This document shows positions 28,359-39,917 of a stretch of 64,000 nucleotides of DNA, piece by piece (within the stretch, counting starts at the first letter, position 1; every line of letters starts with the position of its first letter). Where the stretch lies: the NCBI GenBank assembly GCA_001897355.1, contig MKST01000005.1, positions 10,391-74,390 on the forward strand, written 5' to 3'. Both the position numbers and the translations under genes were made by a program. The DNA comes from Solirubrobacterales bacterium 67-14 (GTDB lineage Bacteria; Actinomycetota; Thermoleophilia; Solirubrobacterales; 70-9). The notes beneath the pieces were generated by a model that did not search any database, was not told the DNA's origin, and was given only the letters and a program-made list of their open reading frames with translations.

Positions 28359-28885
28359 GGTCGTTCTTCTTTCGGTGTTGCGGTGATGCCGGTTGCGGGC
28401 GAGTCCCCGAGCTGCTCCCGGAAGCGTCGGCGGGCACGGCTCAGCCGCACCCGAAATGTGGCTGGCCGGATCCCCAGGGATGTCGCGGCTTCCTTCGGGG
28501 TCAGGTCTTCCCAGGCGACCAGCAGGAGGGCTTCGCGGTCGATCGGGTCCAGGGCACTCAGGGCGCGATCGATCTCTGGGTCCGGGGAATCGATGACGAA
28601 CTCGGGAGCGGCCGGGTCCTCGATCTCGAACGACGCGGGATCGAGGGGCGAGGGGGCCGACTCGCGGTACTCGGCCAGCAGGAGATTTCGGGCCGTGGCC
28701 AGAAGCCAGGGCCGACAATGGTCGGGGTCGATGTCATCGAGCCGTCGCCAGGCGACCGAGAGGGTCTCAGCAGCGATCGCCGCGGGGTCCCGGCTGCCTC
28801 GCCTGCGGGCGAACGCCTCGATCAGCCCGTAGTGGGCGAAAACCCGCTCGAACCGCTTTTCTGGACTGTCCTTGTCCTTGCCCAC
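28355..28885 (-). CDS. ECF-type RNA polymerase sigma factor
   Basis: 176 aa. Region 2 is seen as ETLSVAWRRLDDIDPDHCRPWLLATARNLLL (about 40-70). Region 4 follows at about 107-155, with a DPIDREALLLVAWEDLTPKEAATSLGI helix-turn-helix and RVRLSRARRRF. It directs RNA polymerase to a private promoter set, probably under control of the membrane partner encoded just downstream. The 4-base overlap with that gene supports coupled expression. It is divergent from the rimP operon. The regulon cannot be read here. Confidence 0.88.
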   Translation of the reverse strand: MGKDKDSPEKRFERVFAHYGLIEAFARRRGSRDPAAIAAETLSVAWRRLDDIDPDHCRPWLLATARNLLLAEYRESAPSPLDPASFEIEDPAAPEFVIDSPDPEIDRALSALDPIDREALLLVAWEDLTPKEAATSLGIRPATFRVRLSRARRRFREQLGDSPATGITATPKEERP

Positions 28886-28963
28886 TGGGGGAGTATGTGC
28901 GAAATGGCCCCGATCGTTACCGGGGCGGCAAATTGCGCCCTTTCGTCGACTTGATGCAGGGGC

Positions 28964-28969
28964 TATACT
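28964..28969 (+). promoter_or_regulatory. -10 element (TATACT) of the rimP-nusA operon
   Basis: TATACT is placed to start transcription near 28976, giving a leader of about 77 bases that contains a terminator-like hairpin. It is the same hexamer as the mihF -10. No clear -35 at 17 bp. Confidence 0.5.
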
Positions 28970-29002
28970 GGTAGGTGCTTTTCCCCTTCAAGCTGTGTCG
29001 AA

Positions 29003-29027
29003 AAGTGGGCCTTGCCCGCTTTTTTTT
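29003..29027 (+). terminator. Leader terminator/attenuator before rimP
   Basis: The stem AAGTGGGC/GCCCGCTT has one G-U pair and a CTT loop, and is followed directly by a run of T. It lies 26 bp before the rimP ATG and after the likely promoter. It may attenuate the rimP-nusA-infB operon, as leader terminators do in enterobacteria. Confidence 0.7.
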
Positions 29028-29052
29028 GGCCCTCAGGCCGGATTCCCACCCC

Positions 29053-29490
29053 ATGAACCCCACCCCCCAGGACATAGAAAACCGCCTTGCGGAGATCGAT
29101 CCCGAGATCGAGTTTCTGGCGCTGGAAAGCGCCGGAGGCGACGGCCTGCGGCTTTTCATCGACCACCCGGGCGGGGTCACGCTGGACCTCTGCCAGCAGG
29201 TGACCTCGGGGCTCCAGGACGTGTTGGTCGACCACTCGCTTGAAGTCTCGTCGCCCGGCCCCGAGAGGCCGTTGACCAAACCGTCGCATTTCGAGCGTTT
29301 CACCGGCCGCCGTGCCAAGGTGACCACGCGCGAGCCGCAGGACGGCCGGAAGAACTTCACCGGAACCATCGTCGCGGCTCGGGAAAGCGAGTTCGTCCTC
29401 GAATCGGACGGCCAGAATTTCGATATTCCTTACGCGAGCATCGAGCGCTCGCACCTCGTGCCAGAAATCCCCCAAGGAGCAGCCAAGTGA
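29053..29490 (+). CDS. rimP: Ribosome maturation factor RimP
   Basis: 145 aa. It has the two-domain RimP layout: an alpha/beta part with LRLFIDHPGGVTLDLCQQVTSGL (about 37-59) and the EVSSPGPERPLTKPSHFERF block (about 72-91), then an SH3-like C-terminal domain with strand IPYASIERSHLVP. It assists 30S subunit maturation. ATG 29053 is chosen because upstream in-frame sequence is the terminator hairpin. It overlaps nusA by four bases. Confidence 0.93.
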   Translation: MNPTPQDIENRLAEIDPEIEFLALESAGGDGLRLFIDHPGGVTLDLCQQVTSGLQDVLVDHSLEVSSPGPERPLTKPSHFERFTGRRAKVTTREPQDGRKNFTGTIVAARESEFVLESDGQNFDIPYASIERSHLVPEIPQGAAK

Positions 29491-31150
29491 CCCAAGAGAT
29501 CGTCGACGCAGTTCGAGTACTCGAACAGGAGAAGGGAATCGCCGCCGACACCCTGATGGACGCGCTGGAAGATGCGCTGCTCTCCGCCTACCGCAAGAGC
29601 CCCGGGTCGGCCAAGTACGCCCGGGTCGATCTCGACCACGAGACCGGGGACTTCCGGGTCTTCGAGCTGATCCTGCCGGCCGAGCTGGAGGAGAAGCTGC
29701 TCGAGGAGGCCGCGGCCGAGCAGGAGCGGACGATCAACCCGGAGACCGGCGAGTACAACGAGCCGGAGGAGCCGGAGATCGATCCCGAGGTGCTGGAGCC
29801 CTACCGCGACCAGATCGAGACCCGGGACGTGACCCCGGACGACTTCGGCCGGATCGCCGCCCAGACCGCCAAGCAGGTGATCTACCAGCGGATCCGCGAG
29901 GCCGAGCGCCAGATGATGTTCGAGGAGTACCGCGACCGGGTCGGCGAGCTGATCACCGGCCTGATCCAGCAGTCGGACAAGCGCTACACGCTGGTCCAGC
30001 TGCGTGAGCGGGTCGAGGCGCTGCTGCCCAAGTCCGAGCAGGTCTACAGCGAGCGCTACGACCACGGCATGCGGGTCAAGGCCGTGATCACCGACGTCTC
30101 CGAGTCGACCAAGGGTCCGAGCATCGTGGTCTCGCGCCGCAGCCCCGAGCTGATCAAGGGGCTGTTCGAGCTCGAGGTGCCGGAGATCGCCGACAAGCTG
30201 GTCGAGATCGTCGGCGTCGCCCGCGAGCCCGGCTACCGCTCGAAGATCGCCGTCGTCTCCCATGCCGACGGGGTCGACCCGGTCGGCGCCTGCGTCGGCC
30301 CCCGCGGCTCGCGCGTCCGCATGGTCGTCTCCGAGCTGCGCGGCGAGAAGATCGACATCATCCCTTACAACGAGGAGCCCGCCCGCTTCGTCGCCAAGGC
30401 GCTCTCGCCGGCCCGGGTCCGCGAGGTCCTGGTCGACGACGAGGAGATGCAGGCGACCGTGGTGGTGCCGGACGACCAGCTCTCGCTGGCGATCGGCCGC
30501 GACGGCCAGAACGCCCGCCTCGCCGCCCGCCTGACCGGCTGGCGGGTCGACATCAAGTCCGAGAGCGAGTTCGCCCGAGAGGAAAGCGAGCACGAGTACG
30601 AGGGCGAAGAGGAATTCGACGGTCGCTGCATGGCCGTCCTCTCCAGCGGCCGCCGCTGCCCGAACGCCGCGGTTTCCGGCTCGACCTACTGCCAGCTGCC
30701 GCAGCACCAGGCGCTTTCGCGTTTCTCGACCAGCCACGTCGGCGTGCTCGCCGAGCTGAGTGACGAGGACATCGCCCTGCTGGCCGATCCCGACGCCGAC
30801 GAGACGGCGGTCGGGGCGATCGTGGCCGGTGCCGAGGCCGGCTTCGTCGAGCCGAGCGGGGAAGAGGAAGTCGCGCCCGAGGAGGCGGCCGCCGAGCAGG
30901 CGGAAGCCGAGGTCGAGGCCGACGAGCAGCTGGTCGAAGAGGCCGAAGCCGAGCTCGAAGCCGATGACCAGGTAGCCGACGAACTGGTCGCCGAAGAAGA
31001 CTCGGCCGCCGAGGCCGAGGAAGAAGCCGCCGAGGAGGAGGCCGGTGAAGAGCTGGCTGCCGCCGAGGAGGCCGAGGCAGAAGCCGAACTTGAAGCAGCC
31101 GAGGCCGAAGGGGCCGAAGAGCAAGCTGAAGCGGCGGAAGGCGAGGCCGA

Positions 31151-31154
<4 letters not shown>
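29487..31154 (+). CDS. nusA: Transcription factor NusA with a C-terminal zinc-finger-like and acidic tail
   Basis: 555 aa, about 200 longer than mycobacterial NusA. The N-terminal polymerase-binding domain, an S1 domain (about 130-205) and two KH domains ([12 protein letters not shown] at about 268-279 and [14 protein letters not shown] at about 339-352) are normal. After residue 375 comes a Cys/His cluster, C381-x9-C391-x10-C402-x4-H407, followed by about 110 residues rich in Glu and Ala. The tail is low in complexity and may be disordered. NusA regulates pausing, termination and antitermination. The ylxR gene usual between nusA and infB is absent, and the two overlap by four bases. Confidence 0.93.
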
Positions 31155-33529
<2,375 letters not shown>

Positions 33530-33540
33530 GCGGTCGGAAA

Positions 33541-33903
33541 GTGTCGAAGGCCCGGATGCGCAGGGTGAACGAGGTGCTTCGTCAGGTGATTTCCGACGCG
33601 ATCACCAATGACCTGAGCGATCCTCGGCTGGAGATGGCCACAGTCACTTCGGTCGACACCACCCCCGACCTCCGGCACGCCAAGGTGTACTTCACGGTGC
33701 TCGGCGACGAACAAGCCAAGGAAGATGCCCTGAAGGGCCTGAAGCGGGCCCACAGCCTGCTGCAGGGCAAGATCGCCGCCGAGACCCGTATGAAGCACAC
33801 ACCGGCCCTGGCCTTCGCATACGACGACTCGATCGAATCCGGCATGAGGATCGACGCCCTGCTGGCCGAAGGCGAGACAACCGGCCAGGGGGAGGGACAA
33901 TGA
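33541..33903 (+). CDS. rbfA: Ribosome-binding factor A
   Basis: 120 aa, full length. A type II KH-like fold is indicated by RRVNEVLRQVISDAI at the N-terminus, the DLRHAKVYFTVLGDE strand and RMKHTPALAFAYDDSIESGMRID near the C-terminus. It binds the 30S subunit during late assembly. GTG start at 33541, 11 bp after infB. Its stop overlaps the start of nrnA by four bases. Confidence 0.95.
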   Translation: MSKARMRRVNEVLRQVISDAITNDLSDPRLEMATVTSVDTTPDLRHAKVYFTVLGDEQAKEDALKGLKRAHSLLQGKIAAETRMKHTPALAFAYDDSIESGMRIDALLAEGETTGQGEGQ

Positions 33904-34916
33904 ACCCGGCCGCGGCCAGCCATCTGGTCGTCAAGGGCAACCTGGAAGAGATCGCCGGGCTGATCCGGGACGAGCAGAAGTTCCTGCTGACCACGCATGA
34001 GGGCCCGGACGGGGACGCGCTCGGCTCGCTGCTCGGCATGCACCACCTGCTGGAGAGCCTGGGCAAGGACTCGGTCATGTTCCTCGCCGCCAAGGAGTTC
34101 CCGCTGCCGATCGAGTACCGGCACCTGCCGCTCGAAGGCGTCTTCCACGAGCCGCCGGCCGATGTGCGGGACCGGGTCGTGGTCTTCCTGGACTGCGGCA
34201 ACATCGACCGCATGCCGGTCGACTTCCTGCGGGAGGACGGCAAGCTGGTCGTCAACATCGACCACCACCATGACAACACCGAGTTCGGCGATCTCAACTT
34301 CGTCGACGCCGGTGCATCCTGCACCGCCGAGATCGTCTACGAACTGGCGGTCTTGCTCGACGTCAAGGTCTCCCCGGCGATGGCTCGGGCGCTCTACATC
34401 GGGATCGTCACCGACACCGGCAAGTTCATGTACGACGCGACCGACGCCCGCACCCACCGGGTCGCGGCCGACCTGATCGAGGCGGGGGTGGACGTCGACG
34501 ACGTCAACCGGCGCCTCTACGAGAGCGTGCCGATCGAGAAGCTGCGGCTCTTGACCAGGGCGCTCGACCACCTCGAACTCCGCTGTGACGGCCAGCTGAT
34601 CATCAGCTACATCACCGATCAGGACTACGAAGAGACCGGGGCCGGGGAGGAGATGACCGAAGGGATCATCGACAACCTGCGGGCGGTCGACGGGATCCGG
34701 GTCGCGGCCGTGATCCGCGACCAGGTGAGCCGTGGGCACTCGGCCCGCAAGATCAGCCTCCGGGCCGGGGACGACCACACGGATGTTTCCGTTCTCGCCC
34801 GCAAGTTCGGTGGCGGGGGCCACGTGCGCGCGGCCGGCTGCTCGACCGAGCTGAGCTTCGACGAGATCGTCACCGAGCTCTGCGACGGCCTGGACGAGCA
34901 GCCGCTTCCCTCCTGA
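33900..34916 (+). CDS. nrnA: DHH/DHHA1 phosphoesterase, NrnA-type
   Basis: 338 aa. DHH-domain metal motifs are visible: THEGPDGDALGS (about 32-43), FLDCGNIDR, and the name-giving NIDHHHDN (about 119-126). The DHHA1 domain has the terminal GGGGHVRAAGC. NrnA removes nucleotides from very short RNAs (nanoRNA) and dephosphorylates pAp. Its place between rbfA and truB is conserved in Actinomycetota and Firmicutes. It overlaps rbfA by four bases. Confidence 0.94.
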   Translation: MNPAAASHLVVKGNLEEIAGLIRDEQKFLLTTHEGPDGDALGSLLGMHHLLESLGKDSVMFLAAKEFPLPIEYRHLPLEGVFHEPPADVRDRVVVFLDCGNIDRMPVDFLREDGKLVVNIDHHHDNTEFGDLNFVDAGASCTAEIVYELAVLLDVKVSPAMARALYIGIVTDTGKFMYDATDARTHRVAADLIEAGVDVDDVNRRLYESVPIEKLRLLTRALDHLELRCDGQLIISYITDQDYEETGAGEEMTEGIIDNLRAVDGIRVAAVIRDQVSRGHSARKISLRAGDDHTDVSVLARKFGGGGHVRAAGCSTELSFDEIVTELCDGLDEQPLPS

Positions 34917-34933
34917 ACGGCAACGGGCGGAAT

Positions 34934-35800
34934 TTGGCCGCAGAACCCGAAACGGGCGTATTGATAGTCGACAAGCCGGCCGGGGTCACCTCGCATGACG
35001 TGGTCGCCCGGGTACGGCGCGAGCGCGGCGGAAAGGTCGGACACGCGGGGACCTTGGACCCCTTCGCGACCGGGGTGCTGACCATCCTGCTCGGCCGGGC
35101 CACCCGCCTGCAGCGCTACCTGCTCGAGCTGCCCAAGACCTATGTCGCGACCGCGAAACTGGGCTGGCGCTCCAGCACGGGCGACCCCGACGGCGAGTTG
35201 ACCGAGACCGGGATCCTGCCGGAGAAGCTGGAGCTCCCGACCGGCAAGGTCGAGCAGATGGTGCCGATGACCTCGGCCGTCAAGGTCGACGGCGAGCGGC
35301 TCTACAAACGAGCCCACCGCGGCGAGGAGAGCGAAGACAGGCCGGTGCGAGAGGTCGAGGTCTACCGGGCCGAGCTGCTCGACCAGCCTGCCGGAGGACC
35401 CGGCGTGGACAGCCGGCTGGAGGTCGGCCAGGAGGTGCGTTTCGAGGTCGAGGTCAGCTCCGGCACCTACGTCCGAACCCTGGTCGAGACCCTGGGCGAC
35501 GCCTACTGCTCGGCGCTGCGGCGCACCGCGGTCGGCCCGCTGGACATCTCCCGCCAAGGCCAGGTGCTCGGCCCCCAGCAGGCGCTTTGCTTCCTGCCCG
35601 AGGTCGCGCTGGACGAGGCTCAGGCCCGGGCGATCTCCTACGGCCAGAAGGTGCCGGTGGAGGCGGTTGAACTGCCAGCCGCCGTTCAGGCAGACCCTTC
35701 GGGGAGTTTCCGGTTGGTCCACGCGGATAACCTGATTGCCGTGGCCCGTCTAGCCGACCAAAACCTCCGGCCCGAAGTGGTCCTGGAGCCCGCCTCATGA
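34934..35800 (+). CDS. truB: tRNA pseudouridine(55) synthase
   Basis: 288 aa. The catalytic aspartate lies in GHAGTLDPFATGVL (about 37-50), and VDKPAGVTSHDVV opens the fold. YVRTLVETLGDAY and a short C-terminal PUA-like region follow. It makes pseudouridine 55 in the T loop of tRNAs. TTG start at 34934, because the frame holds no ATG or GTG nearby and this gives the normal N-terminus. It overlaps ribF by four bases. Confidence 0.95.
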   Translation: MAAEPETGVLIVDKPAGVTSHDVVARVRRERGGKVGHAGTLDPFATGVLTILLGRATRLQRYLLELPKTYVATAKLGWRSSTGDPDGELTETGILPEKLELPTGKVEQMVPMTSAVKVDGERLYKRAHRGEESEDRPVREVEVYRAELLDQPAGGPGVDSRLEVGQEVRFEVEVSSGTYVRTLVETLGDAYCSALRRTAVGPLDISRQGQVLGPQQALCFLPEVALDEAQARAISYGQKVPVEAVELPAAVQADPSGSFRLVHADNLIAVARLADQNLRPEVVLEPAS

Positions 35801-36681
35801 TCAAGGTGACCCCGCTTGGCGAAGCCGAATTTCGCTCGCGCAAGATCGCGATCGGAACCTTCGACGGGGTCCACGTCGGGCATCGGGCAGTGATCGAGGG
35901 CGCCGACACGGTGCTCACCTTCGAGCCACATCCGCTCGAGATCCTGCATCCGGCGGCCGCACCGAAGCTGCTCATGCCCTTCGACGTCAAGCGCGACGTG
36001 CTGGACGGTCTCGGGGTGGAGGAGATGATCGTCATCCCCTTCGACGAGTCGTTCACGAAGATCACCGCCGAGCAGTTCATCGAGGAGATCCTGATCGCCC
36101 GCCTGGGGGCGGAGGAAGTCTCGGTCGGCGACAACTTCCGCTTCGGCCAGAAGGCCCAGGGCACCCCGCAGATGCTGGCCGAGCGGCCCGAGTTCACCAC
36201 CCGGGTGGAACCGCTGGTCGAGGTCGACGGGGAGGCCGTTTCCTCGACCCGGATCAGGGCCTTGGTCGCGGCCGGCGACATGGAGCTGGCCCGTCGTTGC
36301 CTCGGGGTGCCGTTCATGGTCGAAGGCGAGGTGGTCACCGGCGACCAGCGCGGCCGTGAGCTCGGCTTCCCGACCGCGAACATCGTGCCCGACGACCGGT
36401 TCGTCCATCCTGGACACGGCGTGTATGCCGCCTTCGCCGATGGCCTTCCGGCGGCCGCGAACATCGGTGTCAGGCCGACTTTCGACACCGGCCGGGGCGT
36501 GCTGATCGAGACCTACATCCTCGACCAGGACGTCGATCTCTACGGTCGGATCCTCCGGGTGGCCTTCGTCGAGCGGCTCCGGGGCGAGAAAAGGTTCGAC
36601 TCGGTCGAGGAGCTGATCGAGGAGATGAAGAGGGATGTAGAGAAGACGAGGGCCGTCTGTGCTAGCTTCCATCGGCCGTGA
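35797..36681 (+). CDS. ribF: Bifunctional riboflavin kinase/FAD synthetase
   Basis: 294 aa. The nucleotidyltransferase half has [15 protein letters not shown] (about 20-34) and FRFGQKAQG; the kinase half has [11 protein letters not shown] (about 185-195) and GVRPTF. The adenylylation motif ISSTRIR is present as SSTRIRALV. It converts riboflavin to FMN and FAD. It sits between truB and rpsO, as in many bacteria. ATG 35797 overlaps truB. Confidence 0.95.
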   Translation: MIKVTPLGEAEFRSRKIAIGTFDGVHVGHRAVIEGADTVLTFEPHPLEILHPAAAPKLLMPFDVKRDVLDGLGVEEMIVIPFDESFTKITAEQFIEEILIARLGAEEVSVGDNFRFGQKAQGTPQMLAERPEFTTRVEPLVEVDGEAVSSTRIRALVAAGDMELARRCLGVPFMVEGEVVTGDQRGRELGFPTANIVPDDRFVHPGHGVYAAFADGLPAAANIGVRPTFDTGRGVLIETYILDQDVDLYGRILRVAFVERLRGEKRFDSVEELIEEMKRDVEKTRAVCASFHRP

Positions 36682-36725
36682 ACGGGTCCGCCCGTGACCC
36701 GAAACCAAGGATTTTTGAAGAAGAA

Positions 36726-36995
36726 ATGACACTGACCAAAGAGAACAAGGCCGAACTGATCAGCAAGTACGGCAAGTCCGAGGGCGACACCGGCTCGACC
36801 GAAGTCCAGGTTGCCCTGCTTACCGAGCGCATCAACGATCTGACCGGCCACCTGCGCGAGCACGGGAAGGATCACCATTCCCGCCGCGGCCTGCTGATGA
36901 TGGTCGGCAAGCGTCGCCGCCTGCTGCGTTACCTCGAGCGGACCGACGTCGAGCGTTACCGCGCTCTCGTCGCCGATCTCGGCCTGCGCCATTGA
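36726..36995 (+). CDS. rpsO: 30S ribosomal protein S15
   Basis: 89 aa, the exact family length. The signature [24 protein letters not shown] and [20 protein letters not shown] are unchanged. It binds 16S rRNA early in 30S assembly. ATG at 36726 with a purine-rich GAAGAAGAA upstream. The stop overlaps the peroxiredoxin start. In many bacteria pnp follows directly; here one gene and a hairpin intervene. Confidence 0.97.
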   Translation: MTLTKENKAELISKYGKSEGDTGSTEVQVALLTERINDLTGHLREHGKDHHSRRGLLMMVGKRRRLLRYLERTDVERYRALVADLGLRH

Positions 36996-37450
36996 TCGAA
37001 GTCGGGGCCAAGGCTCCGGACTTCACCCTGCCTGACCACGCCGGTCAGGAAATTTCCCTGTCGGATTTCGCCGGCCGAAGGGTGCTGCTCGCTTTCTACC
37101 CACTCGATTTCAGCCCGGTCTGTTCGGATCAGCTCGCCCAGTACCGCGGCATCCAGGGCGAGCTGGAGGAGGCCGGCGTCACCCTGGTCGGGATCAGCGT
37201 CGATTCCGCCTTCGCCCACAAGGCCTTCCGCGAACAGCTGGGAATCGAAACCTCGCTGCTGGCCGACTTCGAGCCCAAGGGCGCCGTGGCCGAGTCATAC
37301 GGCGCCTACCTCGGCCAGGCCGGGCATTCCAACCGCTCCCTGGTCCTGATCGGACCGGACGGCACCGTCGAGTGGGTCCACGAGACCGCGACCCCGCTCG
37401 ACATCCCCGGCCCGGACCTGATCCTCAGGGCAATCCAGGCTTTGAACTGA
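36992..37450 (+). CDS. Peroxiredoxin, AhpE-like
   Basis: 152 aa thioredoxin-fold peroxidase. The peroxidatic Cys is in [14 protein letters not shown] (Cys at about 44). There is no second Cys of the Bcp type near it, and the [17 protein letters not shown] block resembles mycobacterial AhpE. It reduces peroxides with an unidentified thiol reductant. TTG start at 36992 overlaps the rpsO stop, an unusual insertion between rpsO and pnp. A perfect 18-bp inverted repeat begins just after its stop. Confidence 0.88.
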   Translation: MIEVGAKAPDFTLPDHAGQEISLSDFAGRRVLLAFYPLDFSPVCSDQLAQYRGIQGELEEAGVTLVGISVDSAFAHKAFREQLGIETSLLADFEPKGAVAESYGAYLGQAGHSNRSLVLIGPDGTVEWVHETATPLDIPGPDLILRAIQALN

Positions 37451-37451
37451 A

Positions 37452-37496
37452 CGACAGCGGACTTTTCAGCAGATAAGTCTGAAAAGTCCGCTGTCG
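37452..37496 (+). terminator. Perfect 18-bp stem-loop between peroxiredoxin gene and pnp
   Basis: Arms 37452-37469 and 37479-37496 are exact inverted copies with a 9-nt loop. No U-run follows, so it may be a factor-assisted terminator, an mRNA 3'-end stabiliser or an RNase III-type processing site upstream of pnp. Confidence 0.7.
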
Positions 37497-37641
37497 GCCA
37501 TCGCCGGACCTGATTTTCCTGCAATTTGCGGCGGCGCACCCGTCAGGGCGCGACCCTTGTAAGCTAGGCGGGATAAGGGAACGACAGTTCTGAAGACAGA
37601 TGGCCGCCAACCGGGCGGCCGGAGGAAAAACCAATATTCCA

Positions 37642-39888
37642 ATGAGTATTTTCGAAACGACTCGCGTTGAAACGCGGGTCGGCGACGCCGATATCTCCTT
37701 CGAGACCGGCAAGCTCGCCAAGCAGGCCAGCGGTTCCGTCGTAGTTCGCAGCGGCGACACCATGGTCCTCTCAACCGCCACGATGGGCGGTCTGCGTGAC
37801 GTGGACTTCCTGCCCCTCACCGTCGACGTCGAAGAGCGCATGTACGCCGCGGGCAAGATCCCGGGCTCCTTCTTCCGCCGCGAAGGCCGTGCCGGCGAGA
37901 AGGCGACCCTCACCGCCCGCATGATCGACCGTCCGATCCGTCCGCTCTTCCCCAAGGGTTGGCATTACGAGACCCAGCTGGTCACCATCCCGATGAGCGT
38001 CGACCAGGAGCATCCCTACGACATCCTCGCCATGAACGGCGCTTCCGCCGCCCTGGCGATCTCCGAGATCCCGGTCGCCAAGCACGTCGGCGCGGTCCGC
38101 ATCGGCAAGCTCGACGGTGACTTCGTGATCAACCCGAACGAGGAAGATCACGAGAACCTCGACCTCGACCTGATCGTGGCGGGCACCGACGAGGCGATCC
38201 TGATGGTCGAAGCCGGCGCCAACGGCGTCAGTGAGGCCGACATCCTCGACGCGCTCGACATCGCCCACGGCGAGATCAAGAAACTGGTCGGCGCGATCGA
38301 AGAGCTGCGCCAGAAGATCGGCAAGCCGAAGCTGGAGATCGAAGAGCCGACCCTCGACGAGGGCCTGCTCGCCGACATCCGCGGTTCGCACGGCCAGGCT
38401 CTGGTCGACGCGATCGCCACCACCGGCAAGCTCGAGCGCTACGAAGCGATCGCCGCGGTCAAGGACGACGTCGTAGGCAAGTACGCCGGCGACATCGCCG
38501 ACGAGGAAGAGGCGGCCGATCGCGCCGCCGAGGTCGGCAAGGCCTTCGACGCGATCGAGAAGGACACGATCCGCAAGGCGATCGCCGTCGACAAGAAGCG
38601 CCCCGACGGTCGTGCCCAGGACGAGATTCGTCCGATCGAGTGCGAGGTCGACGTGTCGCCCCGCGTTCACGGCTCGGCCCTGTTCACCCGTGGCGAGACC
38701 CAGATCCTCGGCAACGTCACCCTCGGGACCACCCGCATGGACATGCGGATCGACGGTCTCGGCCTGGAGACGACCAAGACCTTCTGGCACCACTACAACT
38801 TCCCGCCCTTCTCGGTCGGCGAGGCCGGCTTCATGCGCGGCCCGAAGCGCCGCGACATCGGCCACGGCGCCCTCGCCGAGCGCGCCCTCGCGCCGAGCGT
38901 CCCGGATCAGGAGGAATTCCCTTACGTGATCCGCGCCGTCTCCGAGACCCTGGAGTCGAACGGCTCCTCCTCGATGGGCTCGGTCTGCGCCTCCTCGATG
39001 GCGATGCAGGCGGCCGGCATCCCGGTCTCCGCTCCCGTCGCCGGCGTCGCCATGGGCCTGATCAAGGAAGGCGACGACTACATCGTGCTGACCGACATCG
39101 CCGGCGTGGAAGACCACCTCGGTGACATGGACTTCAAGGTCGCCGGCACCGCGGACGGCATCAACGCCCTCCAGATGGACATCAAGATCACCGGCGTCAC
39201 CTTCGACATCCTGACCGACGCCCTCGAGCAGGCCCGCAAGGGGCGCCTTTTCATCCTCGGCAAGATGGCCGAGGCGATCGACGGACCGCGCGAGCAGCTC
39301 TCCTCGCATGCCCCGCGCATCGAGTCGATCAAGATCGACCAGGAGAAGATCGGCGCCGTGATCGGCAAGGGTGGCGAGACCATCCGCGGGCTCTGCGAGG
39401 AGTTCGAGGCCGAGATCGACGTCGAGGACGACGGCACGATCCGGATCTACGCCCCGACCGGCACCCAGGTCGAGGATGCGGTCGCCCGTATCCAGTCGAT
39501 GACCAAGGAAGCCGAAGTCGGTGACCGTTACACCGGTGCCAAGGTCGTGAAGACGACCACCTTCGGTGCCTTCGTCGAGCTGACCAAGGGCACCGACGGC
39601 CTGCTGCACATCTCCAACGTCAAGCCCGGTGGCCGGGTCGAGACGGTCGAAGAGGTGCTCGAGCAGGGCCAGGAGATCGACGTCACCGTGGCCGAGGTCG
39701 ACCGCGAGCGCGGCCGGATCGGCCTGCGCATGACCGACGACCCGGCGATCGCGGGCAAGAGCCCGGAGGAGATCGCCGCCCTCGCCGCCAACAGCGGTGG
39801 GGGAGGCGGCGGAGGCCGTCGTGACCGCGACCGCGACGGTGGTGGCGGACGCCGCCGCCGGGACCGCGGCGACCGGGACCGCCGCTAG
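37642..39888 (+). CDS. pnp: Polynucleotide phosphorylase
   Basis: 748 aa. Two RNase PH domains (about 1-215 and 310-540) flank a helical domain; the second carries GSSSMGSVCASSMAMQAAG. The KH domain has IGAVIGKGGETIRGL and the S1 domain has GAFVELTKGTDGLLHIS. A Gly/Arg/Asp-rich tail of about 30 residues ends the protein. It degrades RNA 3' to 5' with phosphate. ATG 37642 fits the family start; GGAGGA is 15 bases upstream, rather far, and an in-frame ATG at 37600 is an alternative. Confidence 0.96.
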   Translation: MSIFETTRVETRVGDADISFETGKLAKQASGSVVVRSGDTMVLSTATMGGLRDVDFLPLTVDVEERMYAAGKIPGSFFRREGRAGEKATLTARMIDRPIRPLFPKGWHYETQLVTIPMSVDQEHPYDILAMNGASAALAISEIPVAKHVGAVRIGKLDGDFVINPNEEDHENLDLDLIVAGTDEAILMVEAGANGVSEADILDALDIAHGEIKKLVGAIEELRQKIGKPKLEIEEPTLDEGLLADIRGSHGQALVDAIATTGKLERYEAIAAVKDDVVGKYAGDIADEEEAADRAAEVGKAFDAIEKDTIRKAIAVDKKRPDGRAQDEIRPIECEVDVSPRVHGSALFTRGETQILGNVTLGTTRMDMRIDGLGLETTKTFWHHYNFPPFSVGEAGFMRGPKRRDIGHGALAERALAPSVPDQEEFPYVIRAVSETLESNGSSSMGSVCASSMAMQAAGIPVSAPVAGVAMGLIKEGDDYIVLTDIAGVEDHLGDMDFKVAGTADGINALQMDIKITGVTFDILTDALEQARKGRLFILGKMAEAIDGPREQLSSHAPRIESIKIDQEKIGAVIGKGGETIRGLCEEFEAEIDVEDDGTIRIYAPTGTQVEDAVARIQSMTKEAEVGDRYTGAKVVKTTTFGAFVELTKGTDGLLHISNVKPGGRVETVEEVLEQGQEIDVTVAEVDRERGRIGLRMTDDPAIAGKSPEEIAALAANSGGGGGGGRRDRDRDGGGGRRRRDRGDRDRR

Positions 39889-39917
39889 GCCAACCCGAAG
39901 CCAGGTCCTCAGTACGC

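Noticed and set aside
36682-36725. Short hairpin CGGGTC/GACCCG between ribF and rpsO as a terminator
   Set aside because: The 6-bp stem has no directly following T-run; too weak to list.
37771-39609. A 612-codon open frame on the minus strand opposite pnp
   Set aside because: It is the antisense shadow of pnp in high-GC DNA; the product is Asp/Gly/Leu/Val/His-rich with no domain.
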